Below, piece after piece: positions 35,450 to 44,889 of a stretch of 64,000 bases of DNA. The DNA is taken from NCBI RefSeq assembly GCF_004365915.1, contig NZ_SODI01000001.1, positions 2,914,001-2,978,000 of the forward strand, given 5' to 3'. The notes below the pieces were generated by a model, which was not told the DNA's origin, searched no databases, and saw only the letters and a list, made by a program, of their open reading frames with translations. This DNA is from Cryobacterium psychrophilum. Lineage in GTDB: Bacteria > Actinomycetota > Actinomycetes > Actinomycetales > Microbacteriaceae. How positions within the stretch are numbered: the stretch's first letter is position 1; the number at the start of each line of letters is the position of its first letter. Both the position numbers and the translations under genes were made by a program.

Positions 35450-35998
35450 CTAGTTGGCGAGCAGGGTGACGGTCACGGGCGTGGCGTTGGAGAACAGGTC
35501 GAGGACCGGGCAGTGGGCGTCGACGGCCGCCTGCAGTTCGCCGTAGCGTTCGTCGGATTCGGGGCCGGTGACCGAGACGACCACGCGCACGGCTGAGAAG
35601 CCGGGGCGCACGGTGTCGTCGATGCCGAAGAGTCCGCGCGCGTCGAGATCGCCTTCGGCCTGGGCCGAGATCGAGTCCACCCGAATCCCGAGGTTCTGCG
35701 CATACAGTCGGTAGACCACGATCTGGCAGGAGACGAGGGCGCCGAGCGCCAACTCCACCGGGCTGGCGGCGCTGTCGTCGCCGGCCAATGCGGCGGGCTC
35801 GTCGACGAAGAAGACGTGCTTTCCGGCGGTCACCCGGGTGGCGACCGAACCGACGCCGTCACCGGTGACGGTGTAGCTCAGGTGAGCGCTCGCCTCCCGG
35901 TCGGCGATGCGTGTCGACCAGGCGGTTCCCGCGTCGACGAGGCGGGTGGCGCGCTCGTCAGCAGACACGGTCGGGGCGGAGGGGGCGGTGAGCGTCAT
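35450..35998 (-). CDS. OsmC-family protein
   Basis: The 182-residue protein has the OsmC layout, including two Cys, one in LGALVSCQIVVYRLYA and one in AAVDAHCPVLDLF. These are the peroxidatic and resolving thiols in Ohr/OsmC proteins that reduce organic hydroperoxides. The pattern is closer to the general OsmC subgroup than to Ohr. It has its own start and lies 185 bp from the sugar operon on the same strand, beyond the operators. Confidence 0.85.
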   Translation of the reverse strand: MTLTAPSAPTVSADERATRLVDAGTAWSTRIADREASAHLSYTVTGDGVGSVATRVTAGKHVFFVDEPAALAGDDSAASPVELALGALVSCQIVVYRLYAQNLGIRVDSISAQAEGDLDARGLFGIDDTVRPGFSAVRVVVSVTGPESDERYGELQAAVDAHCPVLDLFSNATPVTVTLLAN

Positions 35999-36208
35999 GA
36001 GGAGTCCTTCGGGAGAGGTGTCGGTGGGGTACTGGGGGTGAAAACAGAGTACGAAGGATCGCGTTGCGCGCCCATAGGGCCGGTCACACGCCGTAATAGG
36101 TCCAGGGCGAAACGCTGTCGGTGTGCGGCGGAACGAGCAATTTTCTGAAGCCGATGCCCCGGTGCCGCTAGCGTGGACTCATACAGTGCAACGAGGGGAG
36201 CCACCAGA

Positions 36209-36955
36209 ATGTCGGATGCCGCATTGGATCCCATTTCATCGATCGCGCCCCTGCTCGCCGGGCGCGCATCCGCCAGTCAGCGCTGGTCGCACCTCGTGTT
36301 TCTGCACTGGCGTGTGGACGCCGATCTGGTCGCGCCGCTGCTCCCGGCCGGGCTGGTTCCCGACGAGTTCGACGGCACCAGCTGGGTCGGCCTGATTCCG
36401 TTTGTGCTTGACCGGGCAACGGTGTTCGGCAGTCCGCCCATCCCGTATTTCGGAACCTTCGTCGAAGTGAACGTTCGGCTGTACGCGGTGGATGCGCAGG
36501 GGCGCCGCGGGGTCGTCTTTGTGTCCCTGGAGGCGTCTCGCCTGGCGGCCGTGCTCGCCGCCCGCGCCCTGTTCTCGCTCCCGTATATGTGGTCGCGCAC
36601 GCGCCTGCAGGTCGCGACCGGTGTCGCGTCCGGTCCGCAGTTGCGCTACACCTCACGGCGGCACGGAGCCGCGGTGGCGCACTCCGACATCGTGGTGCGT
36701 CCGGGCACCCGGCGGGTCGTCGGTGACCCGCTCGGCGATTTTCTGACGGCGCGCTGGGCACTGTTCACCCGTACCCGCGGGCGCACGGTGCACCTGCGCA
36801 ATCGTCACGATCCGTGGGGGCTCTTCGAGGCCGACCTGCTTCGGCTCGACGACACGTTGCTGGCCGTGGCGGGCTTTCCCGGGCTCACTGATCGCGCCCC
36901 GGACTCCGTGCTCTATTCCCCCGGGGTCACGACCTGGTTCGGCACCGGCAGCTGA
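36209..36955 (+). CDS. DUF2071-family protein (YqjF-like)
   Basis: ATG 36209 is preceded by GAGGGGAG. The 248-residue product matches the DUF2071 pattern: QRWSHLVFLHWRVDADLVAPLLPAGL, split here as QRWSHLVFLHW and VAPLLPAGL, GTSWVGLIPF and YFGTFVEVNVRLYAVD. The fold is acetoacetate-decarboxylase-like, but no function is established. It is not clearly linked to its neighbours. Confidence 0.8.
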   Translation: MSDAALDPISSIAPLLAGRASASQRWSHLVFLHWRVDADLVAPLLPAGLVPDEFDGTSWVGLIPFVLDRATVFGSPPIPYFGTFVEVNVRLYAVDAQGRRGVVFVSLEASRLAAVLAARALFSLPYMWSRTRLQVATGVASGPQLRYTSRRHGAAVAHSDIVVRPGTRRVVGDPLGDFLTARWALFTRTRGRTVHLRNRHDPWGLFEADLLRLDDTLLAVAGFPGLTDRAPDSVLYSPGVTTWFGTGS

Positions 36956-37076
36956 CTCCCGGGCGCCGACAGCGAGCCCGAGTATTAGTCCTGATACCGC
37001 CGCACACAATCCCCTTGTCGGCGAATGTTGAAGCGGCGTAGGTGGACGGCACCCAGATTCAGTAGAGGAGAACGCA

Positions 37077-37343
37077 ATGCCGGAACAAAGGAACGCCAGC
37101 CTCAAAGACCCCGAGCTGTATGAGAAGTTGCGCGCTGACGGCGCGTCAAAGGAGAAGGCCGCCCGTATTTCGAACGCGGCGGCCCAGAAGGGGCGCGCGA
37201 CCGTGGGCCGCAAAGGTGGCGAAAGCGGGTCGTACGAGGACTGGACCGTGCCGGAACTGAAGAATCGGGCGAAAGAACTGGGCCTCACGGGCTATTCCAA
37301 GAAGACCAAGAGCGATCTGATCGAGTCGCTGCGCAATCACTGA
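37077..37343 (+). CDS. Small SAP/Rho-N-domain protein
   Basis: The 88-residue basic protein has a Lys/Glu/Ala-rich N-terminus (YEKLRADGASKEKAARISNA) and, from about 50, a SAP/Rho N-terminal-like nucleic-acid-binding helix pair (WTVPELKNRAKELGLTGYSK and KSDLIESLR). It probably binds DNA or RNA. AGGAG lies 7-11 bases upstream of the ATG. Similar short proteins are common and stress-linked in actinobacteria. Confidence 0.75.
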   Translation: MPEQRNASLKDPELYEKLRADGASKEKAARISNAAAQKGRATVGRKGGESGSYEDWTVPELKNRAKELGLTGYSKKTKSDLIESLRNH

Positions 37344-37453
37344 CCGACCGCGAAGCCGGACCGGTTGCGCGGAGGGGCTCGGGCGCCCGTACGGTGGAGA
37401 CACGTACGGGCGCCAGTGGGTGCCCGGATCTATCCCAACCCCGGAGTTTTCAC

Positions 37454-38329
37454 ATGTCCCTGCTGATTACCGCCACCGAACTGGCCCATGAACTGGCCGA
37501 AAGCGACACTGTGCGCATCCTCGACGTGCGGTGGAGACTGGATCGCCCCGACGGGCACCCCGAGTACCTCCAGGGTCATATTCCCGGAGCGGTATACGTG
37601 GATTTGGACACTGAGTTGGCGTCGCACGGGGCGGCCACCGACGGTAGGCATCCGCTGCCGTCACGGCAGGCGATCGAGGACGCGGCCCGATCATGGGGCA
37701 TCAACCCGGGCGACAGCGTCGTGGTCTACGACGACCTGAATAATTTCTCGGCGGCGCGGGCCTGGTGGCTGCTGACGTATGCCGGCCTCGGCACTGTTCG
37801 GCTGCTCGACGGATCGCTGCGAGCCTGGACGGCCGCGGGTTTCGAGTTGGCAGCTGGGGAGGAGTCGATCATTCCCGGTACCGTCGAACTGGGATGGGAC
37901 CAGCTGCCCGTGACCACGCTGGCCGAGATCGCGCACCTGACCGAGACCGGGGTGGTTCTCGACGCCCGGGCGCCCGAGCGCTATCGCGGAGACGTCGAAC
38001 CGATCGACCCGCGCGCCGGCCACATTCCCGGGGCGCTGAACGCACCGGCCACCGCAAACATCGACGGCGACGGCCGGTTTCTGCCCGGAGCGCAGCTTCG
38101 AGAGAAGTACCTGGCCGTCGGGGTGCAGCCGCAAAGTCCGATTGCTGTCTACTGCGGGTCCGGCATCGTCGCGGCGCACGACGTGGTCGCCCTGATGCTC
38201 GCCGGGTTCGCGCCCATGCTCTACCCCGGGTCCTTCAGCCAATGGTCGAACCACCCCGACCTCCCCGTGGCCCTCGGGCCGACGGCCAACGGCCGGGTGG
38301 AGCACTCTCGTGGGGAAGCGCCCGCGTAG
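37454..38329 (+). CDS. Two-domain rhodanese sulfurtransferase
   Basis: The 291-residue protein has two rhodanese domains (about 5-130 and 150-285). The second carries the active-site Cys234 in YCGSGIVAAH, and the first has lost it (DDLNNFSAARAWW), as is normal. It transfers sulfur from thiosulfate or 3-mercaptopyruvate to thiol acceptors or cyanide. ATG 37454 gives the expected N-terminus. Confidence 0.88.
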   Translation: MSLLITATELAHELAESDTVRILDVRWRLDRPDGHPEYLQGHIPGAVYVDLDTELASHGAATDGRHPLPSRQAIEDAARSWGINPGDSVVVYDDLNNFSAARAWWLLTYAGLGTVRLLDGSLRAWTAAGFELAAGEESIIPGTVELGWDQLPVTTLAEIAHLTETGVVLDARAPERYRGDVEPIDPRAGHIPGALNAPATANIDGDGRFLPGAQLREKYLAVGVQPQSPIAVYCGSGIVAAHDVVALMLAGFAPMLYPGSFSQWSNHPDLPVALGPTANGRVEHSRGEAPA

Positions 38330-38398
38330 GGACGTTTCTCGGCCGGTGCGGCCGCGCGTGCCGGGTGGACAGGATCGTGGTGCGCGTTTGCCCCGCTG

Positions 38399-39706
38399 CT
38401 ACGCGCCCAACTCGCGGTCGAGCCGCTCCGAACGGGCCTGGAACGCGAGATAGCCGGCGTCCTGCTGCCCGAGCAGTCGACCCAGCTCGTGCACGGCCTG
38501 ATCGTCGCTTGATCCCATGTCCGTCTCGCACCAGCGCCTGATCAACTCGGCACTACCGCTGCCCCGGGCCGCGGCGCCCATCGCCTCGTTGAGCTCAAGG
38601 CGCAACGATTCGATAGCGGATGCCGCCGAGCGGCTAACCAGCGGGGCCACATACTCATCGAGCGCCTCCGTGGGCTGACCGTTCCGCAGCCGCTGCAACA
38701 CGCGGGCGATGTCCGAGGTGCCGTGCGCGGCATCCGTCAGGCGGTAAGGGTTGGATTCCAGCAGGCCGGGTGCGATCGTGCGGATTCGGTGCATTTCAAT
38801 GCGGATGGTCGCCGCGGCTCCGGTCTCACCATGGACTTCATAGGCCAGCTGCTCGGCGCTCCAGCCGCGTTGCCGCGAGTCCAGCAGGGCGAGAATCTCC
38901 GCTCGGCGCAGGGACAGGGGAGCTCGTTGTCCGTTGGGGAACACCACGGCGGGATGGTCTCCGAGCAGCTGCAGGGAGATCCCGCCCGTCGGCTCCGTCG
39001 GCCGGCGGGGGAGCGTGGGCGCCGGTGTTGCGCGCCCCCGCAACAGCTCCTCGGCCAGCCGCACCCCGCACTTCACCATGCGCATGCTGTCGGCGGTGAC
39101 GGTGTCGAGGGGCCCGGACACGTTCAAGACCCCGAGGATCTCCCCGGTGTGGGGGTCTCGGATGGGCGACGCCGTGCAGGCCCACTCGTGGTGCGTGCGC
39201 ACCAGATGTTGCGCCGAGAAGAGTTGCGCGGAACGGCCACTCACGACGACCTCACTGATGGCGTTCGTGCCGATGCCGGCCTCGGACCAGTCGGCGCCCT
39301 CGACAAACTCGAGACCCTCGGCCCGCCGCAGCACGGCCTGGCTGCCCACCCGCCACAGGATCTCGCCGTGTGCGTTGGTCAGCACCAGCAGGTGCCGACC
39401 GGATGCCGTCTCGTCGGCGAGTAACTCGCTGAGGGCCGGCATCACTGCGGCCAGGGTGTGCTCGCGGCGCAGTGACACGACGTCGGCAACCTCATGCAAA
39501 TGCCGGGGCCGGTGCTTGTCCGGGTCGATGCCGCCCGCCAGCGCACGCTGCCAGGAGGCCCAGATCCCCGGGTCCACGTTCGGCCGGGCCGCGCCGGAGA
39601 GAGCCTGATCGTGCGCCCGGCGCAGAAGCATCGCATATTCGCCAGGGGAGGAGAAGCGCAGGTCGGGCGGCGCTGATGGCGGATTCACCTGCTGTCGCTG
39701 CGGCAT
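38399..39706 (-). CDS. GAF-domain transcriptional regulator
   Basis: The 435-residue protein lacks the AAA+ part of AcoR-type activators. It has an N-terminal region with SWQRALAGGIDPDKHRP, a GAF domain at about 80-225 (GRHLLVLTNAHGEILWRVGS, NAISEVVVSGRSAQLFS), and a C-terminal winged-helix-like part (LSLRRAEILALLDSRQRGWS, LAYEVHGETGAAATIRIEMHR). The last 75 residues look like a tail that may bind partner proteins. It is divergent from the flavin monooxygenase gene, which it probably controls. Confidence 0.75.
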   Translation of the reverse strand: MPQRQQVNPPSAPPDLRFSSPGEYAMLLRRAHDQALSGAARPNVDPGIWASWQRALAGGIDPDKHRPRHLHEVADVVSLRREHTLAAVMPALSELLADETASGRHLLVLTNAHGEILWRVGSQAVLRRAEGLEFVEGADWSEAGIGTNAISEVVVSGRSAQLFSAQHLVRTHHEWACTASPIRDPHTGEILGVLNVSGPLDTVTADSMRMVKCGVRLAEELLRGRATPAPTLPRRPTEPTGGISLQLLGDHPAVVFPNGQRAPLSLRRAEILALLDSRQRGWSAEQLAYEVHGETGAAATIRIEMHRIRTIAPGLLESNPYRLTDAAHGTSDIARVLQRLRNGQPTEALDEYVAPLVSRSAASAIESLRLELNEAMGAAARGSGSAELIRRWCETDMGSSDDQAVHELGRLLGQQDAGYLAFQARSERLDRELGA

Positions 39707-39721
39707 CCGCTCTCCCTAGGT

Positions 39722-39738
39722 TGACACGATAACTGTCA
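39722..39738. promoter_or_regulatory. Candidate operator dyad TGACA-N7-TGTCA
   Basis: A perfect 5-bp dyad lies 16 bp upstream of the GAF-regulator start and 134 bp upstream of the monooxygenase start. It could also overlap a TTGACA-like -35 box. Inference from position only. Confidence 0.4.
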
Positions 39739-39872
39739 GCCGCAGTGGGTGTAACGCCCTTGTAACCCCCGCGGGTTTCTACTTGAACGTGAGGTCACGC
39801 CCGAATCAGTATGTGGACACACTAGTGCTTCGCACTCGGGAAGACCTGAATCAGCACACACAAAGGAGTGAA

Positions 39873-41663
39873 ATGCCTGAATCCCCCAATGACATCGTCG
39901 ACCGCTGGCTGGCCGCGCTGGACACGGCGCTGCAGGCTCGCAACATCGACGCCGCGCTGGCCCTCTTCGAGGAGGACTGTTACTGGCGCGACTTCGTCTC
40001 GTTCACCTGGAACCTCAAGACTCTCGAGGGCACAGACGATATCCGCCGCATGCTGGAGGCCCAGCTGGAGCACGTGCAGCCGAGCGGCTGGGCGCGCAGT
40101 GAGGACGCCACCGGAGACGGTGACGCCACCGAGGCGTGGGTGACGTTCGAGACCGGACAGGCCCGCGGTTACGCGCACCTGCGGTTGCGAAACGGCCGTT
40201 GCTGGACCCTGCTCACCACCATGCAGGAACTCAAGGGCTTCGAGGAGAAGAAGGGCTCGAACCGCGAGCAGGGCGTCAGTCATGAGATCACGAAGGGCCG
40301 CCAGTCGTGGCTCGAGAAGAAGACCGCCCGGGAGGCCTCGCTCGGCTACGACGAACAGCCGTACTGCGTCATCGTCGGCGGAGGGCAGGGCGGAATCGGC
40401 CTGGCCGCGCGGATGCGCCGGCTCGGCGTTCCCACCATCGTGATCGATAAGAACCCCAAGCCCGGTGACGCGTGGCGAAACCGCTACAAGTCCCTGCACC
40501 TGCACGACCCGGTCTGGTACGACCACATGCCCTACCTGAAGTTCCCGGAGGACTGGCCGGTGTTCGCGTCGAAAGACAAGATCGGGGACTGGCTGGAGCA
40601 CTACACGCGCATCATGGAGCTCAACTACTGGTCGAGCACGGAATGCACCAAGGCCACCTTCGACGAAGCGACCCAGGAATGGGTGGTCGAGGTCGTGTGT
40701 GAAGGAGAAAAGGTGACGCTGCGGCCCAAGCAACTGATCTTCGCCCTCGGCGTCTCCGGCTACCCGAACACGCCGACCTTTGACGGCGCCGAGACGTTCG
40801 CCGGGCAGCAGCACCACTCGTCGAAGCACGAGGGTGGCGGCGACTGGGCCGGCAAGAAGGCCGTCGTGATCGGCTCCAACAACTCGGCCCACGACATCTG
40901 CGCCGACCTGTGGGAGCACGGGGCCGAGGTGACGATGGTGCAGCGGTCCTCCACGCACATCGCCCGCAGCGACGCGCTGATGGACCTGGCGCTCGGTGAC
41001 CTGTACTCCGAGCGGGCGTTGGCCAGCGGCGTCACCACCGAGAAGGCCGACCTTCTCTTCGCATCTCTGCCGTACCGCATCCTGCCCGCGGCCCAGATTC
41101 CGGTCTACGAGAAGATGGCCGAACGAGACGCCGAGTTCTACGCGCAGCTCACGGCGGTGGGCTTCGACCTCGACTTCGGCACCGATGGTTCCGGTCTCTT
41201 TCTCAAGTACCTGCGACGCGGCTCCGGCTACTACATCGACGTGGGTGCGTCGCAGCTGCTCATTGACGGCCGGGTGAAGGTGAAGTCGGGCCAGCTCGAC
41301 CGCATCGACACCCACTCCGTGGTCATGGCCGACGGAACGGAGCTCGACGCCGACCTGATCGTCTACGCCACCGGGTACGGCTCAATGAACGGATGGCTCG
41401 CCGACCTGGTGTCGCCCGAGGTCGCTGACCAGGTGGGCCGGTGCTGGGGGTACGGCTCAGACACGCCCAAGGACCCGGGACCGTGGGAGGGGGAGCTGCG
41501 CAACATGTGGAAGCCCACCAACGTGGACCAGCTGTGGATCCACGGCGGCAACCTGCATCAGAGTCGGCACTACTCCAACTACCTGGCCCTGCAGATCAAG
41601 GCGCGGATGGAGGGCCTTGACACCCCCGTGTTCGAGCTCCAGGAGTCGCACTTCACGCGCTGA
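39873..41663 (+). CDS. NTF2-like domain fused to flavin-containing monooxygenase
   Basis: The start at 39873 has a perfect AAGGAG site. The 596-residue protein has a SnoaL/NTF2-like domain at about 1-125 and a two-dinucleotide-fold flavoprotein: FAD motif VIVGGGQGGIGLAARM near 165, then NADPH fold VVIGSNNSAHDICADL near 330. It ends with YATGYG and HGGNLHQSRHYSNY. FMO/BVMO-type enzymes oxidise heteroatoms or carbonyls. The NTF2-like part may bind substrate. The divergent GAF regulator suggests substrate-dependent induction. Confidence 0.85.
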   Translation: MPESPNDIVDRWLAALDTALQARNIDAALALFEEDCYWRDFVSFTWNLKTLEGTDDIRRMLEAQLEHVQPSGWARSEDATGDGDATEAWVTFETGQARGYAHLRLRNGRCWTLLTTMQELKGFEEKKGSNREQGVSHEITKGRQSWLEKKTAREASLGYDEQPYCVIVGGGQGGIGLAARMRRLGVPTIVIDKNPKPGDAWRNRYKSLHLHDPVWYDHMPYLKFPEDWPVFASKDKIGDWLEHYTRIMELNYWSSTECTKATFDEATQEWVVEVVCEGEKVTLRPKQLIFALGVSGYPNTPTFDGAETFAGQQHHSSKHEGGGDWAGKKAVVIGSNNSAHDICADLWEHGAEVTMVQRSSTHIARSDALMDLALGDLYSERALASGVTTEKADLLFASLPYRILPAAQIPVYEKMAERDAEFYAQLTAVGFDLDFGTDGSGLFLKYLRRGSGYYIDVGASQLLIDGRVKVKSGQLDRIDTHSVVMADGTELDADLIVYATGYGSMNGWLADLVSPEVADQVGRCWGYGSDTPKDPGPWEGELRNMWKPTNVDQLWIHGGNLHQSRHYSNYLALQIKARMEGLDTPVFELQESHFTR

Positions 41664-41669
41664 GACTCC

Positions 41670-41704
41670 GGGCGGGGTTCGACGAGTACCGTCGAACCTC
41701 GCCC
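41670..41704. terminator. Hairpin between convergent monooxygenase and heliorhodopsin genes
   Basis: A 15-bp stem (41670-41684 with 41690-41704, one G-U pair) has a 5-base loop. There is no T tract, but its place between convergent genes fits a bidirectional terminator. Confidence 0.6.
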
Positions 41705-41799
41705 CGGCAGTCCCACGACTGAGTACTTTCCACGATTGAAGCGGCTGAGTCTGGCGGGATCCGTCGTCGGTCTCGGCGTTCTCGTCGTCCGAGATGCGG

Positions 41800-42600
41800 C
41801 TAGGTGAGCGCCGGGATGATCGCGCCGGAGAAGACCTGCCAGGCCAGCGCGGTCTTGGCGACCAGGCTCAGCGTGATGTAGGCGCGCTCGCCACGCAGGT
41901 AGTCGCGCCAGCCGCGGACCTGTCGGTATTGCAGCGCCTGGTTGACGGCGAAGGTGTTGAAGAACAGGAACAGCGAGATGATGATGCCGTAGACGAAGGC
42001 CGGGGGTGAGGCCTCGCTGGTGGAGCCGGGGGCGAAGAAGTATATGAGAATGACAATCCACGGCACCACACCCGCCATGCATCCGAAGATGAAGGGCAGA
42101 GACCGGCCGTTGCCGGGTGTCTCGTACTTCTCCTGAAGGGCGCCAAACATGATCATTGCGGCGTTGACGGCGAAGATGGAGAACAGCGCGGCGATATCGG
42201 TGATGCCGGTAATCTGCGCGATCAGCCAGATCATGATCGATGAGCTCAGCGAGTACTCGACCCAGCGGAAGTAGTTGTGGTTCTGCTTCAACCCGTTGGA
42301 GTAGCGGGTGAAGAACCACGGCGACGAGATGAGGAAATGGAACAGGGCAGAGAGTGCCAGGAACGCCACGACGCCCACGCCCACGTTGATCTCGAACAGG
42401 GTCACGCGTTCGGGCGGCAGCGGAACGCCGGGAGGCCCGGCCAGGTAGTCGGCGGTGACGGCGAAGGTGACCTGGTTGGTCACCAGCGTGAGCACGTAGG
42501 CGAAGCCGAGGGCCTGCAACAGATGCAGGGAACCGGCCACGATGTTGTACGCCCTCAGGCGGGAGATCTTCTCATCAACGGTGCGGATCTTGCGTGCCAT
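41800..42600 (-). CDS. Heliorhodopsin
   Basis: The 266-residue seven-helix protein matches heliorhodopsins along its length. It has the extended N-terminal helix pair (RAYNIVAGSLHLLQALGFAY), H26 and H88 in the conserved His positions, WVEYSLSSS with counter-ion E115, FVYGIIISLFLFFN, and the helix-7 signature SLVAKTALAWQ with the retinal-binding K249. Heliorhodopsins are inverted seven-helix retinal photoreceptors of unsettled function. ATG 42600 has AAGGAG six bases upstream. No retinal or carotenoid biosynthesis gene is in this window. Neighbours are a flavin monooxygenase (convergent) and an EEP-family protein (divergent). Confidence 0.93.
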   Translation of the reverse strand: MARKIRTVDEKISRLRAYNIVAGSLHLLQALGFAYVLTLVTNQVTFAVTADYLAGPPGVPLPPERVTLFEINVGVGVVAFLALSALFHFLISSPWFFTRYSNGLKQNHNYFRWVEYSLSSSIMIWLIAQITGITDIAALFSIFAVNAAMIMFGALQEKYETPGNGRSLPFIFGCMAGVVPWIVILIYFFAPGSTSEASPPAFVYGIIISLFLFFNTFAVNQALQYRQVRGWRDYLRGERAYITLSLVAKTALAWQVFSGAIIPALT

Positions 42601-42791
42601 CGGGAACTCCTTCAGAGTGGATGGGGCAGATACTAGCAGGATCACGGGCTGGAGCGGCGGGGAGCGGCGATGGTTCGGACCAGCCTCGCGCACGCATCCG
42701 GCATCATGCCCGGAGCCTCGCCCTCGGCAGCGCACGGTCAACCGAGAATTTGCACCAGACGATGTGGTTTTCTCCCGTGCAAACGTAGGCT

Positions 42792-43541
42792 GTGATCGTG
42801 AAGGTCATCAGCTACAACCTCCGGAAGAATCGCGCGAGCGGCGAGCTCATCGCCTTGTCTGAGCGCTACGATCCCGATCTGCTCTGCCTGCAGGAGTGTG
42901 ACACCCGCGAGTTGCCCGAGGAGGTGGGCCTCCTGCATCTGGCCGACTCGACCGTGCGCAACCGGCTTGGCCTGGCGATCTACTACCGCAAGGACCGGTT
43001 CACCTCGGAGCACACCAAGACCTTCGCGTTGAAGAAATCCCTGCACGACCGGCTGCTGACCCCGGCGCACGAGCGCCTCATCGGCACTCGGTTGACGGAC
43101 CTCGTCGCGAGCCGCGAGCTCATCGTCGCATCCTTCCACGCCGCGCCGCTCACCGCGATGAATTCCCTGCGCCGCAACCAGATCCGCACGGCGCATGAGG
43201 AACTGCACGAACTCGGCCCGGGGCTGCCGACGCTGATGGTGGGTGACTACAACTACCCCATGTTCAAAGGCCGCCTCGGCGACACGGTGAACAAGTCCGG
43301 CTACGACCTCACCCTGAGCGACACGAGCACCTATACCCGGTACAAGTTCTTCAGCGGTCACTTCGACCTGGCGACCTCTATCGGGCTGACCATCGAGAAC
43401 GTCGAGACGCTGCCCATCGGCAGCTCAGACCACCTGCCCATCCTGGTCACGTCGTCCTATGGCGACGAGCCTCACAACCAGACGGATATCCCGGCCAGCC
43501 TCGCCGAGTCGGAGCGTTCCCCGGGTGACGACGCCGTCTGA
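42792..43541 (+). CDS. Endonuclease/exonuclease/phosphatase-family protein
   Basis: The 249-residue protein has EEP-fold catalytic motifs: SYNLRKN at the N-terminus, DLLCLQECD, GDYNYPMF (metal and catalytic Asp) and SSDHLPILV (Asp-His). Such enzymes cleave phosphodiester bonds in nucleic acids or lipids and phosphates. No signal peptide is seen, so it is probably cytoplasmic. It is divergent from heliorhodopsin with 191 bp between starts. Confidence 0.85.
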   Translation: MIVKVISYNLRKNRASGELIALSERYDPDLLCLQECDTRELPEEVGLLHLADSTVRNRLGLAIYYRKDRFTSEHTKTFALKKSLHDRLLTPAHERLIGTRLTDLVASRELIVASFHAAPLTAMNSLRRNQIRTAHEELHELGPGLPTLMVGDYNYPMFKGRLGDTVNKSGYDLTLSDTSTYTRYKFFSGHFDLATSIGLTIENVETLPIGSSDHLPILVTSSYGDEPHNQTDIPASLAESERSPGDDAV

Positions 43542-43553
43542 GGGCGAGTGGCG

Positions 43554-43793
43554 TTAGTGTGATCCGCCGCGCGACCAGAGGAAGTGGGCGCGCACGGACA
43601 GTGCGCCTCCGATCAGGAGGGCCAGCCCCGCGGCCGTGAGAAGCACGGGCAGGAACTGATTCCCGGTGACCGCGTTCACGATGACCAGCGCCACCGCGAG
43701 TGTGCTGAACACGAACCCGGTGATCGCGCAGGTATTGAAGGACCAGTTCTTCACGGGTTCGGTGTCCAATCGGTGGGAGGCGTTCGGTCGCAC
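43554..43793 (-). CDS. Small two-helix membrane protein
   Basis: The 79-residue product (GTG start) has two hydrophobic helices (about 22-44 and 47-67) and a short basic C-terminus. I do not recognise a family. It lies 12 bp from the convergent EEP gene and 118 bp from the quinone oxidoreductase stop on the same strand. Confidence 0.5.
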   Translation of the reverse strand: MRPNASHRLDTEPVKNWSFNTCAITGFVFSTLAVALVIVNAVTGNQFLPVLLTAAGLALLIGGALSVRAHFLWSRGGSH

Positions 43794-43911
43794 CGCAACC
43801 AGGCTGGTGCGGCGGCCGGGATCGAGTCTGGCACATTCCTCCCGGCAGGTTCCTGCCAGGCGATGGTGGCGGCAGCCGAGAAACAGGCGGCCCTCGTGCC
43901 CGCGGGCGGGC

Positions 43912-44889
43912 TCAGGGGACCAGCACGATCTTTCCCACGTGAGCGGATGCCTCCATCCGGCGGTGCGCCGCCGCGGCCTCGGCGAAGGAGAACCGGCTGT
44001 CGATCACGGGGCGAAGGCTTGCGGTTTCGAGCCAGGGCCAGACATCCGCTCGCAGCGCCCGCATGATCGCGGCCTTCTCGGCGAACGGGCGGGCACGCAG
44101 CGTGGTGCCCCAGTAGCGTCCGCGCTTCTGCATGAGGTGGAACGGGTTGAAGACGGCGTCTTCGCCGCTCTGGTTGCCGATCACCATGATGCGGCCGTCG
44201 ACCGCAAGCGCGGCCACGTTGCGGGCCGCGTAGGAGCCGCCGAGGATGTCGAGGATCACGTCGGCGCCATGTCCGTCGGTCGCGGCCTTGATCTCGGCCA
44301 CGAAGTCCTGGTCGCGGTAGTTGATGAGGATTTCGGCGCCGAGGCTCGCGCACACGGCGAGCTTCTCCGCGGAGCCGGCGGTCACTGCCACCCGGGCGCC
44401 GGCCAGGCGGGCCAGCTGAATGGCCGTGGTGCCGATGCCGCTGCCGCCACCGTGCACGAGCAGCGTTTCGCCGGCGGCGAGGCCCGCGCTCAGGAAGACG
44501 TTCGACCACACGGTGGCCAGCGCCTCCGGCAGGGCGGCCGCGTCGACGAGGTCAACAGCGTCGGGAACGGGCAGGGCGAGTTCCTCGTGCACCACCGCCT
44601 CGGTGGCGTATCCGCCGCCGGGCAGCAGCGCACACACCCGGTCACCGATCGCGAACAGTGTGGCTTCGGCGCCGACCTCGGTCACGGTTCCCGACACCTC
44701 GAGCCCGGGCCACTGCGGCGCCCCGGCCGGCGAGGGGTAGGAACCCTGCCGCTGGGCAACATCGGCCCGGTTCACGCCCGCGGCGGCCACCAGAATGCGG
44801 ATGTCCCGCGGCCCGACGGGCAGATCGGCGACGGTTTCGAGGGAGAGGGCTTCGGGCCCTCCGGGGCTGGTGACAAGGATGGCGCGCAT
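43912..44889 (-). CDS. Zinc-free quinone oxidoreductase (MDR superfamily)
   Basis: The 325-residue protein starts MRAILVTSPGGPEALS. It has the substrate-domain loop GVNRADVAQRQGSYP and the NAD(P)-binding motif VHGGGSGIGTTAIQLARL near 145-160. It lacks the zinc ligands of alcohol dehydrogenases. It resembles the PIG3-like NADPH:quinone oxidoreductase group. It is divergent from the TetR gene, which may control it. Confidence 0.9.
   Translation of the reverse strand: MRAILVTSPGGPEALSLETVADLPVGPRDIRILVAAAGVNRADVAQRQGSYPSPAGAPQWPGLEVSGTVTEVGAEATLFAIGDRVCALLPGGGYATEAVVHEELALPVPDAVDLVDAAALPEALATVWSNVFLSAGLAAGETLLVHGGGSGIGTTAIQLARLAGARVAVTAGSAEKLAVCASLGAEILINYRDQDFVAEIKAATDGHGADVILDILGGSYAARNVAALAVDGRIMVIGNQSGEDAVFNPFHLMQKRGRYWGTTLRARPFAEKAAIMRALRADVWPWLETASLRPVIDSRFSFAEAAAAHRRMEASAHVGKIVLVP

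Noticed and set aside
39822..41315. A 497-codon minus-strand frame over the monooxygenase
   Set aside because: Antisense to a gene with clear FAD and NADPH motifs and a perfect ribosome binding site.
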